Below are positions 6,905-12,274 of a DNA stretch of 12,274 nt, in pieces (position 1 is the first letter of the stretch; each line of letters opens with the position of its first letter). Source of the stretch: an uncultured Jeotgalicoccus sp. (GTDB lineage Bacteria > Bacillota > Bacilli > Staphylococcales > Salinicoccaceae); the NCBI GenBank assembly GCA_947631305.1, contig CANRKV010000028.1:1-12274 (forward strand). The letters are read 5' to 3'. The translations under genes and the position numbers were made by a program. The notes below the pieces were generated by a model. That model was given only the letters and a program-made list of their open reading frames with translations, was not told the origin of the DNA and did not search any database.

Positions 6905-7849
6905 ATGTCATTTGCTTCCGAAATGAAAAATGAATTAACGAGAATTGAAGTTGATAAATGCTGCATGAAGAGTGAACTGTCCGCATTGATTAAAATGAAC
7001 GGTGCAGTCAGTTACTTTGACGGGCAATGGGTTATTAATGTGCAAACAGAAAATGCTGCGATTGCACGCCGTATTTTCTCGTTAATTAAAAATGTATACA
7101 GAATAGAAATTGATCTCTTAGTAAGAAAAAAGATGAAACTGAAAAAGAACAACGTCTATATTTGCCGCATTAAAAAAGAATCTAAAGATGTGCTGGCAGA
7201 TTTGGATATTTTTTCAGGCGGTGTGCTGACGAATACGATTAGCGATGAAATTAAAAATAAGGAATGCTGCAGACGAAGCTACTTAAGAGGTGCATTTCTT
7301 GCCGGAGGTTCGGTCAATAACCCGGAAACATCCGCATATCATTTAGAGATTGGCTCGCTGTATGAAGAACATGCGCAGGCAATTACAGATCTGATGAACA
7401 GCTACGAATTAAATGCTAAATATATCGACCGTAAACGCGGCTATATTATTTACTTAAAAGAGGCAGAGAAAATTGCAGAATTTTTAAGTCTTATCGGCGG
7501 TTATCAGGCACTGTTAAAATTTGAAGATATACGCATCGTGAGAGATATGCGCAACTCGGTCAACCGTCTTGTCAACTGTGAAACAGCAAACTTAAACAAA
7601 ACAATTAACGCCTCGATGCGCCAGGTGGAGAATATTAAATTTATCGATAAAGAAATCGGTATCGATGAATTGCCGGAGCGTTTAAGAGAAGTCGCGCGTA
7701 TCCGTGTTGAACATCAGGATATGACATTAAAAGAAATCGGTGAAGCTGTGTCAACGGGTACGATATCGAAATCAGGTATCAATCACCGGCTCAGAAAACT
7801 CGATGAAATCGCAGATAAACTGCGGAGCGGGGACGAACTCGTACTTTAA
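6905..7849 (+). CDS. whiA: WhiA-family DNA-binding protein
   Basis: WhiA has an N-terminal LAGLIDADG homing-endonuclease-like domain without nuclease activity and a C-terminal helix-turn-helix. It controls sporulation genes in Streptomyces and influences cell division and chromosome segregation in Bacillus; its role in non-sporulating cocci is poorly defined. Seen here: 314 residues (usual length), CCRRSYLRGAFLAGGSVNNP around 121-140, NRLVNCETANLNKTINAS (210-227) and a C-terminal HTH about 273-300 (MTLKEIGEAV, then SKSGINHRLRKL). The ATG 6905 is 27 nt after yvcK, with AAAGGA upstream at slightly long spacing. It is the last gene of the operon and is followed by a strong terminator. The crh gene that follows whiA in Bacillus is absent. 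Confidence 0.95.
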   Translation: MSFASEMKNELTRIEVDKCCMKSELSALIKMNGAVSYFDGQWVINVQTENAAIARRIFSLIKNVYRIEIDLLVRKKMKLKKNNVYICRIKKESKDVLADLDIFSGGVLTNTISDEIKNKECCRRSYLRGAFLAGGSVNNPETSAYHLEIGSLYEEHAQAITDLMNSYELNAKYIDRKRGYIIYLKEAEKIAEFLSLIGGYQALLKFEDIRIVRDMRNSVNRLVNCETANLNKTINASMRQVENIKFIDKEIGIDELPERLREVARIRVEHQDMTLKEIGEAVSTGTISKSGINHRLRKLDEIADKLRSGDELVL

Positions 7850-7856
7850 GATTTAT

Positions 7857-7899
7857 ACAAAAACAGCGTATCCGAATTAATCGGACACGCTGTTTTTGT
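7857..7899. terminator. Bidirectional terminator between whiA and the convergent epimerase gene
   Basis: ACAAAAACAGCGT (7857-7869) pairs perfectly with ACGCTGTTTTTGT (7887-7899). After one A/C mismatch, TCCGA (7871-7875) pairs with TCGGA (7881-7885) around an ATTAA loop. The A-run on the left and the T-run on the right supply a U-tract in both directions, so it ends whiA on the plus strand and the 7910-8821 gene on the minus strand. Confidence 0.93.
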
Positions 7900-7909
7900 T
7901 AACATTTTT

Positions 7910-8821
7910 TTAGCTGTAGATGTTTTCCATTGCCTGTTCCAGTGTTGGATACAAATATTTAAAATCGCTGTTTAACAGTACACGCGGATGAACTTTCTGT
8001 CCTTCGGTAACGAGCAGGGCCCGTTCACCAAGTACTTTATCGATTAAGAAAGCAGGCGTTTTAAGAAAGTTCGCTTTGCCGAGGACGGCGCTCAGCACTT
8101 TTGAAAATTCGTGCTGTCTGACCTGCACGGGAGCTGTGACATTCACCGGGCCGCTGACTTCCTGATTCACACCGATAAACAACAGGGCGTTGATGACATC
8201 ATCGATATGAACCCATGAATACCATTGTCTGCCCGTGCCGATATCGCCGCCGATATTTGCTTTATACAGCTTTTCCATCATCGGCAGGGCACCGTTGTCT
8301 TTATCCAGCACGAGACCGAAGCGGGAGTATACGACACGGATGCCAAGTATTTCTAATTCAGCTGCTGCGGCCTCCCACTGGTTGACCACAGCCGATAAAA
8401 AGTTCGTCGAAGATAATTTGTCGAATTCATCATATTCCACGATTTCACTTGTCGGATAATAGCCCACTGCACTCGCGTTAATAAATGCGAGCGGTTTAAT
8501 GCCTGATTCTTCCAGCCACTTGTAAAGCATACCGGTCATGTTCAGTCTGCTCGACAGGATCAGTTCTTTATATTCTTCTGTCCATTTGTTATTCAGAGAT
8601 GCACCGGCGAGGTTGTAAACAAGATCAAAATCTTCCGGCAGATCTTTGGTCCAGTCCAGATTGTTAAAATTACCGTCGTCGTATTTAATGTAATGTATAT
8701 ATGGGTGTTCCGACGTCTGCTCCTGCCGCGTTAAAATGTAAACGTGATGGCGGTCTTTGCGGAATGCGTGTGTTAATTTTGAACCGATAAAACCTGTACC
8801 GCCTGTAATGAGAATGTTCAA
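7910..8821 (-). CDS. TIGR01777-family epimerase-like SDR protein (YfcH/SulA-like)
   Basis: This is a 303-residue extended short-chain dehydrogenase/reductase-like protein. The N-terminal GGTGFIG (7-13) is the NAD(P)-binding Rossmann motif. It is followed by YNLAGASLNNKWTEEYK (about 69-85), NASAVGYYPTSE (about 115-126) and the C-terminal DUF1731-like region (GQKVHPRVLLNSDFKYLYPTLEQAM split over about 274-298), which together mark TIGR01777. The reaction is not established; older 'cell-division inhibitor' names are unsupported. The start is a TTG at 8821-8819: GGGAGGT lies 7 nt upstream on the minus strand and no in-frame ATG or GTG fits. It is downstream of clpP on the same strand but separated from it by a strong terminator. 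I see no convincing promoter in the 42 nt between that terminator and the start. Confidence 0.9.
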   Translation of the reverse strand: MNILITGGTGFIGSKLTHAFRKDRHHVYILTRQEQTSEHPYIHYIKYDDGNFNNLDWTKDLPEDFDLVYNLAGASLNNKWTEEYKELILSSRLNMTGMLYKWLEESGIKPLAFINASAVGYYPTSEIVEYDEFDKLSSTNFLSAVVNQWEAAAAELEILGIRVVYSRFGLVLDKDNGALPMMEKLYKANIGGDIGTGRQWYSWVHIDDVINALLFIGVNQEVSGPVNVTAPVQVRQHEFSKVLSAVLGKANFLKTPAFLIDKVLGERALLVTEGQKVHPRVLLNSDFKYLYPTLEQAMENIYS

Positions 8822-8864
8822 ATGTTTGACCTCCCAATATATAAGATTACTTACATTTTAATTG

Positions 8865-8900
8865 AAAAAAGAGTTTAAGTCACGTATGTGACTTAAACTC
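8865..8900 (-). terminator. Rho-independent terminator after clpP
   Basis: GAGTTTAAGTCAC (8871-8883) and GTGACTTAAACTC (8888-8900) form a perfect 13-bp stem with a 4-nt loop. On the minus strand it is followed by six T (complement of AAAAAA, 8865-8870). It lies 13 nt past the clpP stop codon. Confidence 0.92.
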
Positions 8901-8913
8901 TAAATTAACGCTC

Positions 8914-9498
8914 TTATTTTTCCGGTTCCATAACATGGTCAATCAGACCGTATTCTTTAGCTTCTTCAGCAGTCATGAAGTTATCGCGGTCAGTATCTTT
9001 TTCGATTTTTTCAAGCGGCTGGCCTGTACGGTCCGCTAAAATCTGATTTAATTTCTCGCGGGTTTTTAAAATGTGCTTCGCTGCGATCTCAATTTCAGTT
9101 GCCTGACCCTGAGCGCCGCCAAGCGGCTGGTGAATCATAATCTCAGCGTTAGGAAGCGCGTGACGTTTCCCTTTAGCGCCTGCAGTTAACAGGAATGAAC
9201 CCATTGAAGCTGCAAGTCCGAGACTGATTGTCTGTACATCCGGTTTAATGTGCTGGATTGTATCATAGATCGCCATGCCTGCAGTAACACTGCCGCCCGG
9301 TGAGTTAATATAAAGATAAATATCTTTTTCAGAGTCCTGAGCCTGCAGGAATAAGAGCTGGCTGACTACCGAGTTTGCAACGTTATCATCGATTGCACTC
9401 CCGATCATAATGATTCTATCTTTTAAAAGTCTTGAATAAATATCGTAAGCACGCTCGCCACGATTTGTCTGTTCAATAACCGTAGGTATTAAATTCAT
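8914..9498 (-). CDS. clpP: ATP-dependent Clp protease proteolytic subunit ClpP
   Basis: This serine peptidase forms two stacked heptameric rings and, with ClpX or ClpC, degrades misfolded proteins and regulators (in Firmicutes including Spx and CtsR). The 194-residue length is typical. The catalytic triad is visible: Ser98 in GLAASMGS, His123 in MIHQPLGG and Asp172 in DTDRDNF. The N-terminal LIPTVIEQTNRGERAYDIYSRLL (in two parts, about 3-25) and INSPGGSVTAGMAIYDT (64-80) are conserved. AGGAGG precedes the ATG at 9498-9496 on the minus strand. Its promoter carries a CtsR operator, so heat and protein-stress induction is expected. It has its own terminator and appears monocistronic. It is transcribed divergently from the tRNA-Arg. 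Confidence 0.98.
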   Translation of the reverse strand: MNLIPTVIEQTNRGERAYDIYSRLLKDRIIMIGSAIDDNVANSVVSQLLFLQAQDSEKDIYLYINSPGGSVTAGMAIYDTIQHIKPDVQTISLGLAASMGSFLLTAGAKGKRHALPNAEIMIHQPLGGAQGQATEIEIAAKHILKTREKLNQILADRTGQPLEKIEKDTDRDNFMTAEEAKEYGLIDHVMEPEK

Positions 9499-9542
9499 AA
9501 TATTGCCTCCTGTTTTTGTGAACTAATTTAATTGATATTATA

Positions 9543-9571
9543 TTTATAACACATTAGTCAAATAAGGTCAA
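9543..9571 (-). promoter_or_regulatory. SigA-type promoter of clpP
   Basis: On the minus strand TTGACC (9571-9566) is a 5/6 match to -35, then exactly 17 nt, then TATAAA (9548-9543) preceded by TGT, an extended -10. This is the best-formed promoter in the window. The leader to the clpP ATG is about 40 nt. Confidence 0.82.
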
Positions 9572-9572
9572 A
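9556..9572 (+). promoter_or_regulatory. CtsR operator in the clpP promoter
   Basis: AGTCAAA (9556-9562), TAA, GGTCAAA (9566-9572) is a tandem heptad direct repeat matching the CtsR consensus RGTCAAANNNRGTCAAA at every fixed base. It covers the clpP -35 hexamer and half of the spacer, the arrangement in which the class III heat-shock repressor CtsR blocks RNA polymerase. The ctsR gene itself is not in the window. Confidence 0.9.
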
Positions 9573-9659
9573 AGAAAGAACTTCTTCTATTAATCACTTT
9601 ATCATATTATTTAATTACGCAGTTCGTCAATAATTACTCTTTATTACTCACAGCTTCCT

Positions 9660-9668
9660 TGCTATAAT
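9660..9668 (+). promoter_or_regulatory. Extended -10 promoter for tRNA-Arg and downstream genes
   Basis: TGC-TATAAT (9660-9668) matches TGnTATAAT exactly, with only a weak TTTATT at the -35 position (9640-9645, 17 nt spacing). It is the same core sequence as at the hprK promoter. The predicted start is near 9675, about 20 nt before the tRNA. No other promoter is evident between here and the exporter genes. Confidence 0.65.
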
Positions 9669-9694
9669 GAAATGTGCTTAATTTATATTATTCT

Positions 9695-9766
9695 ACCCCC
9701 GTGGTGTAATGGATAACACGTAAGATTCCGGTTCTTAAGATGGGAGTTCAATTCTTCTCGGGGGTG
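9695..9766 (+). tRNA. tRNA-Arg (anticodon CCG)
   Basis: A complete cloverleaf can be drawn. Acceptor stem: ACCCCCG (9695-9701) with CGGGGGT (9759-9765), discriminator G9766. D-stem: GTGT (9704-9707) with ACAC (9716-9719). Anticodon stem: TAAGA (9721-9725) with TCTTA (9733-9737), loop TTCCGGT giving anticodon CCG (9728-9730), which reads CGG arginine codons. T-stem: GGGAG (9742-9746) with CTTCT (9754-9758) including two G-U pairs, loop TTCAATT. CCA is not encoded (the sequence continues CTAAAA), so the 3' end would be made by RNase Z and CCA-adding enzyme. No terminator follows; the next gene's ribosome binding site starts about 8 nt later. Confidence 0.96.
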
Positions 9767-9786
9767 CTAAAAAAGAGGTGGGCGAG

Positions 9787-10575
9787 TTGTCATTTGAAGA
9801 ACTTGAAACAGTCGATAAACCCGATGATAGTTTAGACGAAGCCTTTGTCCGAAAAGTGTTCTTTGTCTGTTTAAACAGCGGGAAAATCTTACTTGAAAGC
9901 GGTGCGGAAACGTATCGTATCGAAGATACGATGATCCGCATAGCGGGTAACTACGGTATCGATAATGTTCAGGTTTTTGTAACGACAACGGTAATTATTC
10001 TGTCGATGAATGATTACGCCCTGTCTCAAACGATAAGAATCGATGAACGTGCTAATAATTTAGAAAAAGTCGTGAATATTAACGACTTATCCAGACGCAT
10101 TTCGAAAGGTTTGCCGATTAGAGATGCAATTAACAGTATTGAAAACATCCACGAAACTAAAATGTTTCCATTCTGGCTGGTCGTCTTTACAGGCGGAGTG
10201 GTTGCCATTATGTTTCTGCTTCTCTTTAACGGTGCACCGGTCGATATTCCGGTCGCAGCTGCAGGGGGCATGGCGGGTGTGCTGATTACGGAAAGTATTC
10301 AGCGCTATACTAAAATAAAATTTTTTAACGAGTTCTTTGCAGCGTTTTTTATCGCTGTAATTTCTGTATTATATGTAGAATTCGGTCCGGGAGCGGAACT
10401 GGAAACGATTATTATTGCGGCAGTCATGCCGCTCGTTCCCGGTGTGCTCATTACAAATGCGATACGTGAAATGATTCGCGGTCATCTGATGGCAGGCACG
10501 ATGAAAGGTGCGGAAGCATCGCTTACAGCGATTGCAATCGGCGCCGGAGTCGGCCTCGTATTCATGGCAGTGTAG
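9787..10575 (+). CDS. ThrE-family threonine/serine exporter, large (N-terminal domain) subunit
   Basis: This is a predicted inner-membrane protein of the ThrE/DUF1212 family (COG2966 type), whose prototype ThrE of Corynebacterium exports threonine and serine. The cytoplasmic N-terminal domain covers residues 1-125 and contains the family motif SGAETYRIEDTMIRIAGNYG (38-57). About five membrane segments follow (roughly 128-148, 153-170, 180-200, 205-225, 242-262), with MPLVPGVLITNAIREMI (214-230) as the second hallmark. The start is taken as TTG 9787, because GAGGTG (9775-9780) lies 6 nt upstream; a GTG at 9778 gives three more residues but would sit on that ribosome binding site. Split exporters of this type have the second half encoded by the next gene, 10 nt downstream. 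Substrate is inferred from the family only. Confidence 0.85.
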   Translation: MSFEELETVDKPDDSLDEAFVRKVFFVCLNSGKILLESGAETYRIEDTMIRIAGNYGIDNVQVFVTTTVIILSMNDYALSQTIRIDERANNLEKVVNINDLSRRISKGLPIRDAINSIENIHETKMFPFWLVVFTGGVVAIMFLLLFNGAPVDIPVAAAGGMAGVLITESIQRYTKIKFFNEFFAAFFIAVISVLYVEFGPGAELETIIIAAVMPLVPGVLITNAIREMIRGHLMAGTMKGAEASLTAIAIGAGVGLVFMAV

Positions 10576-10585
10576 GAGGGGAACA

Positions 10586-11047
10586 ATGTTATATGCGGTC
10601 CAATTTATACTTAGTTTCTTTGCCTCTGCAGGATTCGGCATACTGTTTAATGCACCGAGAAGAACGATCTTCGCCGGCGGATTAAGCGGTGCATTCGGCT
10701 GGCTCGTGTACTTTATCGCGACCCAGTACGATGTGCAGGCGGTGATCGCTTCATTTTTAGGCGCGATTGTACTGACTGCAATATCGATAATGAGCTCCCG
10801 ACAATTGAGAGCACCGATTATTATCTTTATTACATGCGGTATTATTCCTCTTGTGCCCGGCGGTATGGCGTATAACGCAATGCGGAGTGTCGTGCTGCAG
10901 AATTACGATATGGCACTTGCCTACGGATTTCAGGTTGCTCTCATATCGATGGCAATCGCCACGGGAATTATTTCAACCGAGATGATAGATTCATTATTTC
11001 AGACACTGAAACGTAAAGTTAAAAATATGCGGAAGAAAGAGGCTTAA
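10586..11047 (+). CDS. ThrE-family threonine/serine exporter, small (C-terminal domain) subunit
   Basis: This 153-residue, almost entirely hydrophobic protein has four to five membrane segments and belongs to the second ThrE module (COG3610/DUF3815 type). The marker is GIIPLVPGGMAYNAMRSVV (about 92-110), parallel to the MPLVPGVLITNAIREM motif of the preceding protein, which suggests that the two halves are related and pair in the membrane. It ends in a basic cytoplasmic tail (LKRKVKNMRKKEA). The ATG at 10586 is strongly supported by AGGAGGGG beginning at the previous stop codon. A longer in-frame reading from 10508 lies inside the upstream gene and is rejected. It is probably co-translated with the large subunit. 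Confidence 0.85.
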   Translation: MLYAVQFILSFFASAGFGILFNAPRRTIFAGGLSGAFGWLVYFIATQYDVQAVIASFLGAIVLTAISIMSSRQLRAPIIIFITCGIIPLVPGGMAYNAMRSVVLQNYDMALAYGFQVALISMAIATGIISTEMIDSLFQTLKRKVKNMRKKEA

Positions 11048-11050
11048 CTA

Positions 11051-11305
11051 ATGCTTAATCTTACTTATTACACTCGTGACAACTGTCAATTGTGTAATGA
11101 AGGAAAACTGCAGCTCAGACTGGCATTGTCTGAACTGAGAGATAACGTAGTGAAACTGACAGAAGTGAATATCGATAACGACGATGAACTGCAGGAAGAA
11201 TACATGGTCCGCATTCCCGTTCTAAGTGACGGCGGCAACGTAATTCAAGAAGGCGTTCTCGACTTTGTAACTATATACGATTACGTAAAAGACAATTATA
11301 AATAA
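11051..11305 (+). CDS. Glutaredoxin-like small thiol protein (DUF836 family)
   Basis: This 84-residue protein has a compact thioredoxin fold. The N-terminal beta-strand LTYYTRD is followed by a CxxC motif, Cys12-Gln-Leu-Cys15, and RIPVL (54-58) supplies the conserved cis-proline (Pro56) that packs against the active site. This is the glutaredoxin-like DUF836 pattern. Its reductant and target are unknown; it is cytoplasmic with no signal peptide. The gene starts 3 nt after the small exporter subunit's stop with AAAGAGG (11036-11042) as ribosome binding site, and is followed at once by a terminator, so it is the last gene of the tRNA-exporter unit. Whether it works with the exporter is not known. 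Confidence 0.85.
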   Translation: MLNLTYYTRDNCQLCNEGKLQLRLALSELRDNVVKLTEVNIDNDDELQEEYMVRIPVLSDGGNVIQEGVLDFVTIYDYVKDNYK

Positions 11306-11318
11306 TATATTTAAGAAG

Positions 11319-11351
11319 AGCGGCGGACCGAAATGGTCTGCTGCTTTTTTT
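11319..11351 (+). terminator. Rho-independent terminator after the glutaredoxin-like gene
   Basis: AGCGGCGGACC (11319-11329), loop GAAAT, GGTCTGCTGCT (11335-11345) form an 11-bp stem with two G-U pairs, followed by a T-run to 11351. It separates the exporter unit from pgk. Confidence 0.92.
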
Positions 11352-11402
11352 GTAGAATGGACTTAAAATATTTTTATTGTTTTAATAAGCAGGCGACATA
11401 TG

Positions 11403-11408
11403 TATAAT
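11403..11408 (+). promoter_or_regulatory. -10 element of the pgk promoter
   Basis: A perfect TATAAT at 11403-11408, with an AT-rich region upstream. The only -35 candidates are weak: TTTTAA at 17 nt spacing (11380-11385) or TTGTTT at 20 nt (11377-11382). The leader to the pgk ATG would be about 24 nt. Since a terminator lies just upstream, pgk must rely on a promoter in this interval. Confidence 0.6.
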
Positions 11409-11438
11409 TAAAGTGAATATAAATTTGGAGGCGCATTC

Positions 11439-12274
11439 ATGAAGAAGACTCTTGAAGATGTTGAATTAAAAGGCAAAAAGGTATTAATACGGGCAGATTT
11501 TAACGTGCCGATGAAGAACGGGCAGATTACGGATGATACGCGTATTAAAGCTGCTGTAAAAACAATTTCTTACGTTTTAGCTAAAGGCGGGAAAGTTATC
11601 TTATTTTCACACCTCGGGCGTATTAAAACTAAAGAGGACAAGCGTGAATATTCTTTAGCGCCGGTTGCCGAGCGTTTAAGCGATATTATGGGTAAAGAAG
11701 TTCTGTTCAGCGATAAAACACGCGGCAAGGATCTTGAAGCAGGCATCGGGGAACTTAAGAATGGTGAAGTTCTGATGGTACAAAATACGCGTTACGAAGA
11801 TCTGCACAACTCGAAAGAAAGCAGAAATGATGCTGTTCTTGGTAAGTACTGGGCATCACTCGGCGACATATTCGTTAACGATGCATTTGGCACAGCACAC
11901 CGTGAACATGCTTCAAACGTCGGAATCAGCGAGCATCTGCCGACTGTATCCGGATTTTTAATGCAGAAAGAAATAGAGTTTATCGGCGGCGCTGTCGATA
12001 ACCCTAAAACACCGTTCGTCGCAATTTTAGGCGGAGCAAAAGTATCCGATAAAATTAACGTCATCGACAACCTTATTAATAAGGCTGACAAGATTTTAAT
12101 CGGCGGCGGTATGGCCAACACTTTCTTAAAAGCACAGGGGCAATCAATTGGGACATCATTAGTTGAAGAAGACAATATTAAAATTGCCGAAGAGCTGCTC
12201 GAAAAAGCTGACGGGAAATTAATACTGCCTGTTGACGTTGTTGCCGCTTCAGAATTTTCAAATGAAGCAGAACA
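11439..12274 (+). CDS. pgk: Phosphoglycerate kinase, N-terminal 278 residues (runs off the window)
   Basis: This glycolytic enzyme converts 1,3-bisphosphoglycerate and ADP to 3-phosphoglycerate and ATP in the cytoplasm. The ATG at 11439 follows GGAGG with 8-nt spacing and the frame stays open to the window end, giving about 70% of a normal ~395-residue protein. Conserved signatures are RADFNVP (18-24), SHLGR (57-61), the NTRYE segment (116-120), the GTAHREHAS substrate loop (151-159), LGGAKVSDKI (197-206) and GGGMANTFLKA (222-232). Residue 115 is Gln where staphylococcal homologues have Glu (QNTRYE versus ENTRYE), and SHLGRI replaces the common SHLGRP; neither should abolish activity. Unlike the usual Bacillales arrangement, gapA and its repressor gene cggR do not precede it. 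Confidence 0.97.
   Translation, partial: MKKTLEDVELKGKKVLIRADFNVPMKNGQITDDTRIKAAVKTISYVLAKGGKVILFSHLGRIKTKEDKREYSLAPVAERLSDIMGKEVLFSDKTRGKDLEAGIGELKNGEVLMVQNTRYEDLHNSKESRNDAVLGKYWASLGDIFVNDAFGTAHREHASNVGISEHLPTVSGFLMQKEIEFIGGAVDNPKTPFVAILGGAKVSDKINVIDNLINKADKILIGGGMANTFLKAQGQSIGTSLVEEDNIKIAEELLEKADGKLILPVDVVAASEFSNEAE

Noticed and set aside
8822..8864. Promoter for the epimerase-like gene (TTCAAT and TATATA on the minus strand)
   Set aside because: The implied transcription start would fall inside the ribosome binding site, and the -35 matches only three of six bases.
9576..9588. AGAACTTCT-type dyad between clpP and the tRNA
   Set aside because: Too short and imperfect, and not placed at a promoter element; no known regulator site fits. 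The rest of 9580-9659 is plain AT-rich sequence with no gene.
10508..10585. Longer N-terminus for the small exporter subunit
   Set aside because: It would read through the end of the large subunit gene in another frame; ATG 10586 has an excellent ribosome binding site (AGGAGGGG) and gives the expected family length.
11792..12175. 127-codon open frame on the minus strand
   Set aside because: It lies wholly inside pgk, whose protein motifs are unambiguous; the antisense reading has no ribosome binding site and no recognisable motif.

Overview
This window is a conserved housekeeping block of a low-GC Gram-positive bacterium (Bacillota, order Bacillales). The best guess is a member of the Staphylococcaceae outside the S. 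aureus group, such as Jeotgalicoccus, Salinicoccus or a relative. This rests on gene order (hprK-lgt-acyltransferase-TPR protein-trxB-rapZ-yvcK-whiA, then clpP, a tRNA-Arg, ThrE-type exporter genes and pgk), on recognisable staphylococcal-style protein sequences (HprK, PGK, ClpP), on strong AGGAGG-type ribosome binding sites, and on a CtsR operator in front of clpP. The genus is an inference from memory, not a search result. No mobile element, CRISPR array, phage gene or rRNA is visible.

Layout. Positions 1-108 are the C-terminal end of an unidentified gene, closed by a strong terminator. Positions 209-3930 form a tightly packed operon (hprK, lgt, hexapeptide acyltransferase, TPR protein; each junction overlaps or has a 1-nt gap) read from an extended -10 promoter that abuts the preceding terminator. 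trxB (3991-4926) follows with its own -10 element and its own terminator. rapZ-yvcK-whiA (5032-7849) is a second operon, ending in a long hairpin that serves as a bidirectional terminator against the convergent gene at 7910-8821 (TIGR01777 epimerase, minus strand). clpP (8914-9498, minus strand) has its own terminator and a promoter overlapped by a tandem CtsR operator. Divergent from clpP is tRNA-Arg(CCG) at 9695-9766. About 20 nt behind it, with no terminator between, come a two-gene ThrE-like exporter pair and a glutaredoxin-like gene, closed by a terminator at 11319-11351. pgk starts at 11439 from its own promoter and runs off the window.

How the genes connect. HprK (HPr kinase/phosphorylase) and YvcK (UDP-sugar-binding factor) tie carbon status to metabolism and envelope growth. 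RapZ/YvcJ and WhiA are their usual operon partners. Lgt builds lipoproteins, TrxB maintains thiol redox balance, and ClpP degrades damaged and regulatory proteins under CtsR control. PGK is central glycolysis.

Nothing here looks like an undescribed defence or biosynthetic system. The points most worth checking are: the tRNA-Arg that appears to be the leader of the exporter mRNA; the absence of cggR-gapA directly upstream of pgk; an AGCA element placed where Spx-type activation of trxB would need it; and a helix-turn-helix-like tail on the TPR protein.
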